Shown: piece by piece, positions 22,644 through 32,159 of the stretch | Numbering within the stretch: the stretch's first letter is position 1 | Layout: each line of letters opens with the position of its first letter | NCBI RefSeq assembly: GCF_900115305.1 | Contig: NZ_FOVW01000001.1 | Location: forward strand, 372,001 to 436,000 | Direction: 5' to 3' | DNA: 64,000 bases | From: Algoriphagus ornithinivorans | GTDB taxonomy: Bacteria; Bacteroidota; Bacteroidia; Cytophagales; Cyclobacteriaceae | Translations under genes and position numbers: made by a program | Notes under the pieces: generated by a model | The model's database searches: none | Told to the model about the DNA's origin: nothing | What the model saw: only the letters and a program-made list of their open reading frames with translations

Positions 22644-24518
22644 TTACTTTTCTTCCTCAAATAACTCGTCCTCTGACTCATTATTTTCCTTGCAGGTAAG
22701 GCAGACAAGTCCAGCTTCATTAAATGCCCAAACTGTATTGGACCTTACATCTGAGGATCTATAGCCATTTCTGTTTATGGTATTTCTGATGATTTCCAAA
22801 ATGGATCTCTCGATAATAAATGGCTTATCATAAGGGATTTTCAATACTAGCCTTAATTTTTGATCTCTGAATTTATCCAAATTGCTGATGTCAAATCCCT
22901 CACTGAAAGTTAAAACTGAATCCATCACCTGCACTTGGTAAGGGAAAGCCTTTGCATTTTCCATTGCTTCTGCTTTCGTTCTTCCACGGGAGAAATATTC
23001 CTGATCCAACACCAGAAGAGAATCAGAAGTACCTTCCAATTTCAGAGAAACTTCATTGAAAGTTGCCTCTTCACTCAAGGGATCAAGTTGGAGTATCAAA
23101 ATTCCCGGACTTGGATTCAAAGCCTCAGAGGTTTTATACCAGTTCTCTTCTTTGAATTGAGCAACAATTCTAGGGATTTGGAAGGCACATACTCCAACGC
23201 AGAATATCCAAGCCGCAAAGGCTACCAATCCAAATCTGTTTCCAATCAGATTCTTTTTCACCAAGACACTCAGGCCTGAAAGGATCAGAAGAATGCCTGG
23301 AATAATCAGTAGGAAAGATGCACCCACAACCAACCACACAGGAATTACATTAGAGATCAATTCTATGGGAAGATTATCCATCATGATCTGATATTCATCT
23401 GTGGTGAATACTCCCAGATACACTGACATGGCGATGATAGGAGCAATAGTCAGGGATAATCCTATGAAGAATACGATCAAACCGAAAATCACTCGGATCA
23501 CAGCCAGAAAGAATAATCCCAATGGGCCTAAAGCTTTGCCCAGCGCATCAATCACTTGGCCTAATACCCGAAATGGGGCCAAGAGAATCTTTCTGGTTTG
23601 AGATTCAGGTTTGGGTGGCTGCGGGTTCAGGTTTTCCTTTATTGTAGAATCAATGTTATCCAAAGTAATTTCTCCACCTTTCATCCTGATTCTTTCAGTG
23701 ATCGATGTTGCTACTGGAGTAATGATCCATAGAATCAAATAAATCAATACGCCAGATCCTCCTGCCAAGGTTAGGACTACAAAAGCCAATCTAGTCCAGA
23801 TGACTTCTACGCCAAAGTAGGCTGCCAATCCACTGGCTACCCCACCCAAAGCTTTATCATCTGGGTTTCTATAGAGTTTTTTGATGTTTTTATCCTCCTC
23901 TACATCGTAGGAAACTGGGAGGATAATCCACAATACTATGTAAGCAACAATGGCGAAAAAGCCCAGACCTAAGTTAAATCTGAAATTATCCCATGGGAAA
24001 ATATCAAAGGCATCGAATCTTAAATTAAGATTTCCTGAAAACAGCAAAAGGATAGCTATCAATCGAGTCCAAAGGGGGTCGATTGAGAAATAATTTGCTA
24101 ATCCGGCGCAAACTCCACCCAAAATTTTCTTGGGCTCATTTCTCATGAGTTTCTTATAGCCTTTCTTTTCTGCATTCGGAGGAGTTACATATTTGTAAAA
24201 ATCCTCCTGCTTGGAAGATTCCTTTTCCTCATCTTCTTCTTCCAATGTTTCCTCCACTGATACGAAATCAGCTATAGTTCCCATTTTTTCGATGAGATTA
24301 TCTACGTTCTCCGCCGTGATTACCTGCTTATTGTTTTTCAGGTTGCTTAAGAAAATCTCCGCAATTCGGTTTTCTATATCCGAGATGATTTCCTGATTGT
24401 CTTTGTAAGAAGAGAAATGTTTATTGATTGCGTCCAGGTATTTTCTGAGCGTATCATATCCGTCTTCTTCTATGTGGAAAAGGATTCCACTAATATTGAT
24501 GCTGATGGTCTTTTTCAT
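22644..24518 (-). CDS. Membrane protein with two PspC domains
   Basis: The 624-residue protein has an N-terminal cytosolic domain (1-95: VSINISG-type strand, IISDIENRIAEIF, ITAENVDNLIEKMG). Two PspC domains follow at about 117-200 (LGGVCAGLANYF) and 210-275 (LGGVASGLAAYFG), each an amphipathic/GxxxG helix plus membrane helices. Further helices run to about 460, then a soluble C-terminal half. PspC proteins respond to or protect the inner membrane. The linked PadR gene upstream (44 bases) probably controls the pair. The tandem PspC domain is typical of Bacteroidota. Confidence 0.9.
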   Translation of the reverse strand: MKKTISINISGILFHIEEDGYDTLRKYLDAINKHFSSYKDNQEIISDIENRIAEIFLSNLKNNKQVITAENVDNLIEKMGTIADFVSVEETLEEEDEEKESSKQEDFYKYVTPPNAEKKGYKKLMRNEPKKILGGVCAGLANYFSIDPLWTRLIAILLLFSGNLNLRFDAFDIFPWDNFRFNLGLGFFAIVAYIVLWIILPVSYDVEEDKNIKKLYRNPDDKALGGVASGLAAYFGVEVIWTRLAFVVLTLAGGSGVLIYLILWIITPVATSITERIRMKGGEITLDNIDSTIKENLNPQPPKPESQTRKILLAPFRVLGQVIDALGKALGPLGLFFLAVIRVIFGLIVFFIGLSLTIAPIIAMSVYLGVFTTDEYQIMMDNLPIELISNVIPVWLVVGASFLLIIPGILLILSGLSVLVKKNLIGNRFGLVAFAAWIFCVGVCAFQIPRIVAQFKEENWYKTSEALNPSPGILILQLDPLSEEATFNEVSLKLEGTSDSLLVLDQEYFSRGRTKAEAMENAKAFPYQVQVMDSVLTFSEGFDISNLDKFRDQKLRLVLKIPYDKPFIIERSILEIIRNTINRNGYRSSDVRSNTVWAFNEAGLVCLTCKENNESEDELFEEEK

Positions 24519-24561
24519 TGTCTTTTCAATTTAGGGTCTGCTGATCGGTGCAAAACTTTAA

Positions 24562-24891
24562 TCAATTCTTGGAGGTGATTTCTTGGGTTGAATTGACTAG
24601 AGATGCCCAAGTTTCGGTGAGTGTTTGGAGAAAGTCTTTTCCTTTTTCTGTGATGGAATAATACTTTCTGGGCGGGCCGGATTCTGACTCCACCCAACGA
24701 TACTCTACCAAAGCAGCAGTTTTGAGCCGATTGAGTAGGGGATACAGGGTTCCTTCCACCACGATCATTTGAGCTTGGGTAAGCTCATCGATCAGGTCAG
24801 AAGTGTAAACTTCCCCTCTGGAAATTATATGAAGAACACATAACTCCAGAAGTCCCTTTCGCATTTGAATTTGTGTGTTGGCGACGTTCAT
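24562..24891 (-). CDS. PadR-family transcriptional regulator
   Basis: About 109 residues from the ATG at 24891. That start gives the usual opening MNVANTQIQMRKGLLELCVLHII; an in-frame ATG at 24918 would add nine residues. The winged helix contains YTSDLIDELTQAQ and VVEGTLYPLLNRLKTAALVEYRW, with the GTLYPLLNRL recognition motif, then the wing SGPPRKYYSITEKGKDFL. PadR proteins repress nearby genes and release on ligand binding. It is immediately upstream of the PspC gene, so it is probably autoregulated with it. Confidence 0.93.
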   Translation of the reverse strand: MNVANTQIQMRKGLLELCVLHIISRGEVYTSDLIDELTQAQMIVVEGTLYPLLNRLKTAALVEYRWVESESGPPRKYYSITEKGKDFLQTLTETWASLVNSTQEITSKN

Positions 24892-25181
24892 GATTAGTGG
24901 TTTTTTTCGGGAATTCATTCTCCCGACACTTTTATATGAATGAAAAATGATACCAATCTTTTCTAAGCTACCTTGTATAACCTAATTCCTTGCTTTATTG
25001 ATGCCCTAGGTGATGCATTATTGAAATAAAACATCGATTTTGAGCTGTATAAGCGAATTTTTAATTAATCTTTTAAGTTGAAAAAAAATAAATTATTTTC
25101 GGACGATGATTTTAAGATTATTTGATTTGTTAATATGCGTACATTTATGTGTCCGACTGCGAACAGATATAGGACATTTGT

Positions 25182-26366
25182 ATGCTTATTTTCCAGGACT
25201 ATAAGCTTCTAAAAGAATTTGGTTATTTTGGGATTGTGAAAGGAGATAGTACTATTCAATTTATTTTTTTCTTCCTGCTTCTGGCAATCAGTTGTCAGAG
25301 TGAAATGGCGTTCTCCCAAGACCTCACCCCCAAATATTCCAATGAATTTTTGAACATAGGAGTAGGAGCCAGAGCATTGGGCATGGGTGGAGCACAAGTG
25401 TCTGCCACCAGAGATGTGACAGCAGCTTATTGGAATCCCGCAGGATTGATGGGTGTCACTCATCAATATGAGGCTATGCTCATGCATGCTGAATATTTTG
25501 CAGGAATTGCCCAATATGATTATCTGGCTTTCACAACACCCCTCAAGAATGATAGTCAATTAGCAATTTCTTTGATCAGGTTTGGAGTGGATGATATTCC
25601 TGATACCCGTTTCCTTTATGATGCTAATGGAGCGCTGAATTATAATAATATTCAGTTTTTTAATGCAGCGGATTATGCTTTGCTCCTGACTTATGCGAGG
25701 GATTTATCTGATCATTTCAAAGTCGGCGCCAATGCAAAAGTGATTCATAGAAATGTAGGAAAATTCGCAAATGCCTGGGGCTTTGGTTTGGATTTGGGTG
25801 GAATGTATGTGAAAAAGAACCTGACTTTAGGTTTAATGCTGAGGGATATCACTACGACATTTAATGCCTGGTCCCATAATGCGGAATTGGTGAGAGACAT
25901 TTACTCCCAGACCAATAATGAGATTCCTGTGAATTCAGTCGAGCTTACCTTGCCTCGAGCAATTAGTAGCTTTACCTATAGTTTTGCTGTTGGGAAACAG
26001 TTCAGCCTCTTAACTGCCGTGGATTTGGACATGACCTTTGATGGGCAGAGAAATACGCTAATCTCTACCTCTCTTTTGAGCATAGATCCAAAGATGGGTT
26101 TGGAATTAGGCTATAAAAAGCTGGCATTCTTGCGAGCGGGTGTCAGCAACTTTCAGTATATCAAAGATTTTGATGGTGAAAAGTCTATGAGCATGATGCC
26201 AAGTGCAGGTTTGGGAGTTTTGCTGAGTGAAAAATTCCAAATTGACTATGCGCTTTCTGATATAGGAAATGTTTCAGAGACACCTTATTCTCATGTATTT
26301 TCCGTAAAAGTTTCCCTGGAAAAAATGAAGGACGATTTTCGAAAATTTAAAGGATGGACCTATTGA
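25182..26366 (+). CDS. PorV/PorQ-family outer-membrane protein of type IX secretion
   Basis: The 394-residue protein has the family opening YSNEFLNIGVGARALGMGGAQVSATRDVTAAYWNPAGL (about residues 50-87) and repeated amphipathic barrel strands (HFKVGANAKVIH, GFGLDLGGMYVKKNLTLGLMLRD, MGLELGYKKLAFLRAGVSN). In Bacteroidota, PorV-type proteins bind cargo and carry it to the sortase PorU. The next gene, encoding a C25 protease like PorU, overlaps it by 13 bases. The N terminus is uncertain. The signal peptide (FIFFFLLLAISCQSEMAFSQ) begins about 25 residues after the ATG used here, so the real start may be internal, for example GTG at 25236. Confidence 0.85.
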   Translation: MLIFQDYKLLKEFGYFGIVKGDSTIQFIFFFLLLAISCQSEMAFSQDLTPKYSNEFLNIGVGARALGMGGAQVSATRDVTAAYWNPAGLMGVTHQYEAMLMHAEYFAGIAQYDYLAFTTPLKNDSQLAISLIRFGVDDIPDTRFLYDANGALNYNNIQFFNAADYALLLTYARDLSDHFKVGANAKVIHRNVGKFANAWGFGLDLGGMYVKKNLTLGLMLRDITTTFNAWSHNAELVRDIYSQTNNEIPVNSVELTLPRAISSFTYSFAVGKQFSLLTAVDLDMTFDGQRNTLISTSLLSIDPKMGLELGYKKLAFLRAGVSNFQYIKDFDGEKSMSMMPSAGLGVLLSEKFQIDYALSDIGNVSETPYSHVFSVKVSLEKMKDDFRKFKGWTY

Positions 26367-29300
26367 AAAAGCTGTTCCTTACATATCTCCTGAGTTGCCT
26401 GGCATTGGGACTTTTTGCGCAGCAGGGTATCTGGTACTCTTATGATCAAGTCTATTATAAGATTCCGACTGCAAAGGATGGAATTTACAGAATCAACCCT
26501 TCAGCACTTCAAAGTGCAGGATTAAATCTTAGCACCACAGACCCACGAAACATCCGGATGTTTCATCGTGGAAAAGAAGTGGCAATTTATATAGAAGGTG
26601 AGCAGGACGGAAGACTCAATGAGGGAGACTATATTGATTTTTATGGGATTAGAAATGATGCTAAGCTAGATTCCATCCTTTATAGAGATGTTAAGCCTAT
26701 CCCTAATCCGTATTTTAACACCCATACAGATACTACCGCTTACTTTTTGACTGTTGCTAATTCGCCAGGTAAGCGAATGGCTGTAAGGGGGACTCCAGCA
26801 GCAACTGCACCACAAATTCAGTCTTATCAATCTGAAAGACTTCAGGTATTCAGCGATCAGTATTCTCTCGGAATCAGTTATACCTTGGGCTTTCGCCTTT
26901 CTAGCTATGATCAGGGTCAAGGCTGGATGAGCTCAGTGATTTCAAAAGGAGCTACCCGCCAGGTTCCTTTTGGGGAATTGGGCGTCCCAGCATCATCAGG
27001 AGATCCTTATTTGGAAATTGGTTTGACAGGAAGATCGGCAAATGCTCATCGGGCCAGAATAACGGCAGGAGTTAGCGGGACCAGTCAGAGGCAGGTTGGT
27101 GTTCAGGACTTTTCTGGATTTAATACTGTTTTTACCAGAATTCCACTCAGAATGACGGATTTCAATGCCAACGGGAGTATCGTAATTTCCGTAAATCCGA
27201 TTGGTTCTGAAGCTGCGGATAATATATCTATTACTTATGCTAAAATTCGCTATTCCAAAAACAAAGGAACTGGTGATTTTGGATCAGAGTTGCTAATCAA
27301 TCCTGCAGGAAATCAGCAAATTCAATATTCTTCTATTGCCGGGAATTATGCGGCAGTTGAAATATCCGATCCTTCCAATCCGGTTAGGGTTTCCTTATCG
27401 AAAAATTCAGGAAACCTAAGTTTACAAGCTGCTGTAGAAGGAAAAGAAAGTAAAATCTGGCTTGAAAACGAAGATGTGATCCAGAAAGTAACTGAGGTAA
27501 AACCTATCAAATTCAGAGACTACCTTGGTCAAGCCGCTGATTATATTTTGGTAGGGAGTAAAGCTTTACAAAGACCTTCCAAGAATTTTCAAAATCCCTT
27601 AAAGGCATACGCGGAACATAGAGCTTCCCCTCAAGGCGGTGCTTATGATACCCTAACCTTAATTATGGAGGATATCTACGATCAATTTGGTTATGGTGAA
27701 AGATCTCCGATTGCACTTTATGAATTTTTGAAGGCCTACTATCCCGTACATAAACCTACCCATATCTTGATGGCGGGAAGAGGTTTGGCTATCTACAGTA
27801 CTGCTCGTGTGGGTGGTATTACCTATTTCTATCGAAATAACCCGGCAGTGTTTACTCAGCAAGATTTAGTGCCGGTAGGTGGTTATCCTTTTTCTGATGT
27901 GGTCTTTACACTCAATTTAGATCCAGCTAATCCTGAGCTCCCGGCCATGGCAATTGGGAGAATACCTGCGAAGGACTCTCAACAGCTGGAAGATTATTTT
28001 TATAAAGCGATTGAAAAGGACTTGCTGGGCTTGGAGGCTCCATGGCAAAAAGAAATACTTCATTTAGGTGGAGGGGTTTCTGAGTTCGAATTGAACCGAT
28101 ATTTTAATTTTTTGAACGGGTTTAAAGGAATTGCTGAAGGACCATTTCTAGGAGGAAATGTGACCACTTATAGAAAGCGATCCAATAGTGTAGTGGAGGT
28201 CATAGATATCACGGGAGATTTGAATGAGGGAAGGTCTTTGGTGACTTTCTTTGGACATGGATCTCCAACCATTTTGGATATTGATATTGGCTTCGCTTCT
28301 GACCCTACAATCAATTATCAGAATAAAGGAAAATATCCTGTAATGCTGTTCAATGGCTGTGATTACGGTAGTGCCTTTGGAACTAATTATACTCAGGGTG
28401 AAGATTGGGTCATCACTCCTAATAAAGGAGCTTCTAATATCATGGCGAATTCAGCCATCGGGGTGGATGTGTATTTAAGAAGGTATTCTGATGCCTTTTA
28501 TTTGAATGCCTTTGCCGATAGTACCAAGATCTACCGTTCTGTAGGAGAAATAAAAATGGAGGCGGAAAGGTTTTTTGTGAGCAGGTATGGTACAGCTCCG
28601 CTAAACTATTCTCACATGGAACAAATGATTCTGATGGGAGATCCAGCATTGCGCTTATTTCCGGCGGATAAACCTGATTATTTTGTCACGGAATCTGAGG
28701 CTAGAATTGAAAGTTTTGACAATGATCCCATATCGGCCCTTTCTGATAGTCTGAAATTGAATTTTGTATTAAGAAATATAGGAATCGTCGGTTTTGATTC
28801 CATTTCTTATCAAGTTCGAAGAAGACTTCCATCCGGAGAAGAAATTACTTATCCAATAGTAAAAACTTCCGCTGTTAGTAGGGTGGACAGTCTTTCCTTT
28901 TCTATCCCTAACATAGGGGTAGCTTCTGCCGGTGAAAACACCATTATCTTAGAAATTAATCCTTCCAGAGAAGTGGAGGAAATGTCTTTTTCCAATAATC
29001 AGATTACCATTTCTCAATTTGTTCCTTTGAGTGGAACCCTCAATCTGTACCCTCTGGAATATGGGATTGTCAATCAAAAATCCATTGATTTAATCACACA
29101 GTTGCCGGGTAATAATCCTACCGACCGGACCGTAATCATGCAAATGGATACGACCTCTAATTTCAACTCGGCTTACCGCAAAGAGATTAGATTGAGTTCT
29201 AAGGGTTTGGCAACTTGGAAAGTTGACCTTTTGCCGGGAGCTGATTCAGTCACTTATTTTTGGAGAACAAAATTCCAAGAGCCACGACCGGGAGAAACCG

Positions 29301-31375
29301 ATTCTTGGAGCAGCTCCAGCTTTTCCTTTATTTCAAATGGGCCAGAAGGCTGGACGCAAAGAACCTTCCAGCAAATCGCAGAAAACCAGTTGAGTAATCT
29401 AAACATCGATGAAGCTGAAAGAAAATTGGTTTACAAGGATGTAAATCTTGGAGTAGAAGTATTTACAGTTGGTTCTGCTGTTGACACCCTATCTTTTAGA
29501 AATACGCAGTTTTATCTGAATAACGTTCCTCAGATTATTGATAACGTCAATAATGCGAATAGTCGACTTTGCCCGAATGGATCCCTCGGCTTAGTGACCT
29601 TCCAGCAAAAAACACTTCAACCATACCTGCCTATTCCAGTTCCTGGATTTGATATTTTGGACGGTCGCTCTTGTGGAAGACCACCTCAATTGATTCAAAG
29701 TATTCAAAATGCCTGGATTACCTCACCTGGGCAAACTATTTTAAGAGAGTTTACCAATAATGTGGAGCAGGGAGATTTCGTCATCATTTTCTCCGTTGGA
29801 AATGTGACATTCGATAGTTGGCCGGAGGAGGCTTATCAATTGATCAAGCAATTCGGTGCAAGTGAAGCTACACTTCGTGCCCTCAAGACTGGTGATCCCT
29901 ATATCCTTTATGGAAGAAAGGGGATGAAACCAGGGGAAGCTTTGGAAATAGTTGGGAATCCAAATATGGAAGTGCCATCCAATAAGCAGACTCTTTCTTT
30001 CAAATCTCAGCTGAAAGGCTATCTGACGGAAGGCTATATTTTCACACCTAGAATTGGACCCGCCAGTTCTTGGGAAAACTTTTTCCAGGCAGTGAAGGAT
30101 AGACCTTGGATCAACGAGCAGGAGAAGACCTATTTTGATATTTTGGGAGTCAAAGAAAACGGCGAAGAAGAGGTGTTAATCAGCAATGAGAATTCCTCGC
30201 AATTAGATCTTTCTTTTATCAATTCCCAGTCTTATCCATATTTGCGCTTGCGGTATGAGATGAATGATCCAAGTTCAACTGCTCCAGCCGACCTAAAAAG
30301 ATGGCAGGTGAATTATCAGGGCGTACCTGAAGGAGCGCTAATCTTGAAAAATAACCAAGATCGAGTAAATCTTAGAGAAGGAGAATCAGGTAGTTTTAAT
30401 TTCGAGTTTAAAAATGTTTCTATTCACGACTTCCCGGATTCCATTCAAGTGGACTGGAAGCTGACCAATCTAAAATCTAGGAAGGTTGAATCCTTTTCTA
30501 AAAAGTTTGCCGCTTTGAAGGCAGGAGAAAGTTTTACTCATACCATAGAATTCAACTCTATAGGAAAAGGTGGGGAGAATACTTTGGAGATTTTTGCCAA
30601 TCCTAGAATTCTTCGAGAACAAACTTATAGAAACAATCAAATCGAGGTGGGAACATACTTTGTTGTTCAGGAAGATGATTCTCAGTCCTTGCTGGATGTG
30701 AATTTTGACGGGATATATATCATGGATGGGGACATTGTATCTCCGACTGTTTTGATCAATGCGATATTGAAAAACGACCAATCGTTTTTGCATAAAACAG
30801 ACACGGTGGGACTGGATATTTTCCTGAAAAAGAATTGTGATACCTGTGATTTTACCAGAATTAATTTCTCCAATCCTAACTTGACTTGGACTCCAGCCAG
30901 TGATGAAAACGACTTTAGAGTTTCTTTCCAACCAGGTCCTTTAGAAGATGGAGTCTATACCCTCAAAGTTCAGAATCAGGACTCACCTATGCCTTATGAG
31001 GTTACTTTTGAAGTTGTTAATGATTCACAGATTTCAAACTTCTATCCTTATCCAAACCCATTCAGTACCAGTGTCCGGTTTGTGTTTACTGTGACTGGTT
31101 CGGAAGTTCCTGATCAAATCAAAATTCAAATCATGACTGTGACCGGAAAGGTAGTCAGGGAGATTTTGCAGGATGAGTTAGGGCCCATCCGAATCGGGAA
31201 TAATATCACTGAATATGCCTGGGATGGGAAAGATGAATTTGGAGATCAATTAGCAAATGGCGTGTATATTTATAGGGTTTTGATACGAAAAAATGGACAA
31301 TTCATGGAGCACAGACCTACTGCTGGTGATCGTGGATTTACCAAGGGTTATGGCAAAATGTACTTGCTTCGTTAA
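26354..31375 (+). CDS. PorU-like (PorU2-type) C25 sortase-family protein
   Basis: The 1673-residue secreted protein has a signal peptide (ends ALGLFAQ). A beta-rich N-terminal region is followed by a gingipain-type C25 peptidase domain (about 395-765), with His635 in FFGHGSP and Cys669 in FNGCDYG as the catalytic dyad. Several CARDB/Ig-like segments follow. The C-terminal FlgD-like/type IX domain (about 1585-1673) carries PYPNPFSTSVRF and DGKDEFGDQLANGVYIYRV. PorU cleaves type IX signals and attaches cargo. This one, longer than classical PorU and next to a PorV-like gene, resembles the PorU2 variant, but I cannot verify the subclass. Its stop shares bases with the convergent TVP38 gene. Confidence 0.85.
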   Translation: MDLLKKLFLTYLLSCLALGLFAQQGIWYSYDQVYYKIPTAKDGIYRINPSALQSAGLNLSTTDPRNIRMFHRGKEVAIYIEGEQDGRLNEGDYIDFYGIRNDAKLDSILYRDVKPIPNPYFNTHTDTTAYFLTVANSPGKRMAVRGTPAATAPQIQSYQSERLQVFSDQYSLGISYTLGFRLSSYDQGQGWMSSVISKGATRQVPFGELGVPASSGDPYLEIGLTGRSANAHRARITAGVSGTSQRQVGVQDFSGFNTVFTRIPLRMTDFNANGSIVISVNPIGSEAADNISITYAKIRYSKNKGTGDFGSELLINPAGNQQIQYSSIAGNYAAVEISDPSNPVRVSLSKNSGNLSLQAAVEGKESKIWLENEDVIQKVTEVKPIKFRDYLGQAADYILVGSKALQRPSKNFQNPLKAYAEHRASPQGGAYDTLTLIMEDIYDQFGYGERSPIALYEFLKAYYPVHKPTHILMAGRGLAIYSTARVGGITYFYRNNPAVFTQQDLVPVGGYPFSDVVFTLNLDPANPELPAMAIGRIPAKDSQQLEDYFYKAIEKDLLGLEAPWQKEILHLGGGVSEFELNRYFNFLNGFKGIAEGPFLGGNVTTYRKRSNSVVEVIDITGDLNEGRSLVTFFGHGSPTILDIDIGFASDPTINYQNKGKYPVMLFNGCDYGSAFGTNYTQGEDWVITPNKGASNIMANSAIGVDVYLRRYSDAFYLNAFADSTKIYRSVGEIKMEAERFFVSRYGTAPLNYSHMEQMILMGDPALRLFPADKPDYFVTESEARIESFDNDPISALSDSLKLNFVLRNIGIVGFDSISYQVRRRLPSGEEITYPIVKTSAVSRVDSLSFSIPNIGVASAGENTIILEINPSREVEEMSFSNNQITISQFVPLSGTLNLYPLEYGIVNQKSIDLITQLPGNNPTDRTVIMQMDTTSNFNSAYRKEIRLSSKGLATWKVDLLPGADSVTYFWRTKFQEPRPGETDSWSSSSFSFISNGPEGWTQRTFQQIAENQLSNLNIDEAERKLVYKDVNLGVEVFTVGSAVDTLSFRNTQFYLNNVPQIIDNVNNANSRLCPNGSLGLVTFQQKTLQPYLPIPVPGFDILDGRSCGRPPQLIQSIQNAWITSPGQTILREFTNNVEQGDFVIIFSVGNVTFDSWPEEAYQLIKQFGASEATLRALKTGDPYILYGRKGMKPGEALEIVGNPNMEVPSNKQTLSFKSQLKGYLTEGYIFTPRIGPASSWENFFQAVKDRPWINEQEKTYFDILGVKENGEEEVLISNENSSQLDLSFINSQSYPYLRLRYEMNDPSSTAPADLKRWQVNYQGVPEGALILKNNQDRVNLREGESGSFNFEFKNVSIHDFPDSIQVDWKLTNLKSRKVESFSKKFAALKAGESFTHTIEFNSIGKGGENTLEIFANPRILREQTYRNNQIEVGTYFVVQEDDSQSLLDVNFDGIYIMDGDIVSPTVLINAILKNDQSFLHKTDTVGLDIFLKKNCDTCDFTRINFSNPNLTWTPASDENDFRVSFQPGPLEDGVYTLKVQNQDSPMPYEVTFEVVNDSQISNFYPYPNPFSTSVRFVFTVTGSEVPDQIKIQIMTVTGKVVREILQDELGPIRIGNNITEYAWDGKDEFGDQLANGVYIYRVLIRKNGQFMEHRPTAGDRGFTKGYGKMYLLR

Positions 31376-32067
31376 GCTTTAGATTTTTTCCAATTCACCC
31401 AAATTCCCCAAATACTGATTAGGAGAAAAAGGAGGACAAAGCCTATTTGAATGGGATCATTCAGCTTTTCTCTCGCTCCTAAGAAGTCATTGGCTAAAAT
31501 TCCTGCCAAAAAAGCCAATATGGTCCTAGGAAGCATTCCTGGAATCCCATAAATCAACACTTTTCGAAGGGGGACCTGAAGTGAGGCAAATAAGAAATTA
31601 GAAATGGCGAATGGAATCAAAGGACTGATTCGAATGAAGAAAATCAATTTGCCCTCATTGCTTTTCCTTTTTTCTAATTCGTTTAAGAATTCAGGGTTTT
31701 TGGCCTCTATTAGTTCCATGAGACCGGAATTAAATAGTCTGCCTAAAAAGTAGCCTATGACATTCGCCATGGAATATGCGAGGATAATGGCTGGTAATCC
31801 AGTCCAGCCCAATAGGAAACCGCTGATGACAGCACTTAGAGTAGTAGGTAAAAGAGCCAGTCCCATTACCAAACTTGCAATCAAGATAAAGAGTAGATAA
31901 GCAATCCAGGAAAGGGAATCAAAGGCTAGCAGCAGTTGGTAATTTTTGAGGATCCAGGCGCTACCCAAAGCAGGACAAACTACCACCCATAACCAGCTTA
32001 AAGTTGCTAAAGGATAAATTTTTAGGTAATCGGGAAAGAAGTTGAAAATACTGCCCTTTTTTGTCAT
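31372..32067 (-). CDS. TVP38/TMEM64 (DedA/SNARE-associated) membrane protein
   Basis: The 231-residue protein has about six membrane helices and the SNARE-associated core: TLSAVISGFLLGWTGLPAIILAYSMANVIGYFLGR (about 75-110), then ERKSNEGKLIFFIRISPLIPFAISNFLFASLQVP (about 138-172) with the F/Y-x-x-R-x-x-P motif. DedA relatives act in lipid transport or scrambling in the inner membrane; the specific role is unknown. It begins 93 bases from a divergent PLP enzyme gene, and its stop overlaps the PorU-like stop in a shared TTAA. Confidence 0.88.
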   Translation of the reverse strand: MTKKGSIFNFFPDYLKIYPLATLSWLWVVVCPALGSAWILKNYQLLLAFDSLSWIAYLLFILIASLVMGLALLPTTLSAVISGFLLGWTGLPAIILAYSMANVIGYFLGRLFNSGLMELIEAKNPEFLNELEKRKSNEGKLIFFIRISPLIPFAISNFLFASLQVPLRKVLIYGIPGMLPRTILAFLAGILANDFLGAREKLNDPIQIGFVLLFLLISIWGIWVNWKKSKA

Positions 32068-32159
32068 ATTTGGTTACCCTTAATGAGAGTTATCTCACAT
32101 CAGTACAAGTATACAGTAAGGAATTTATTAAAGCCTAAGCCTGTTCGGATATTGTATCA

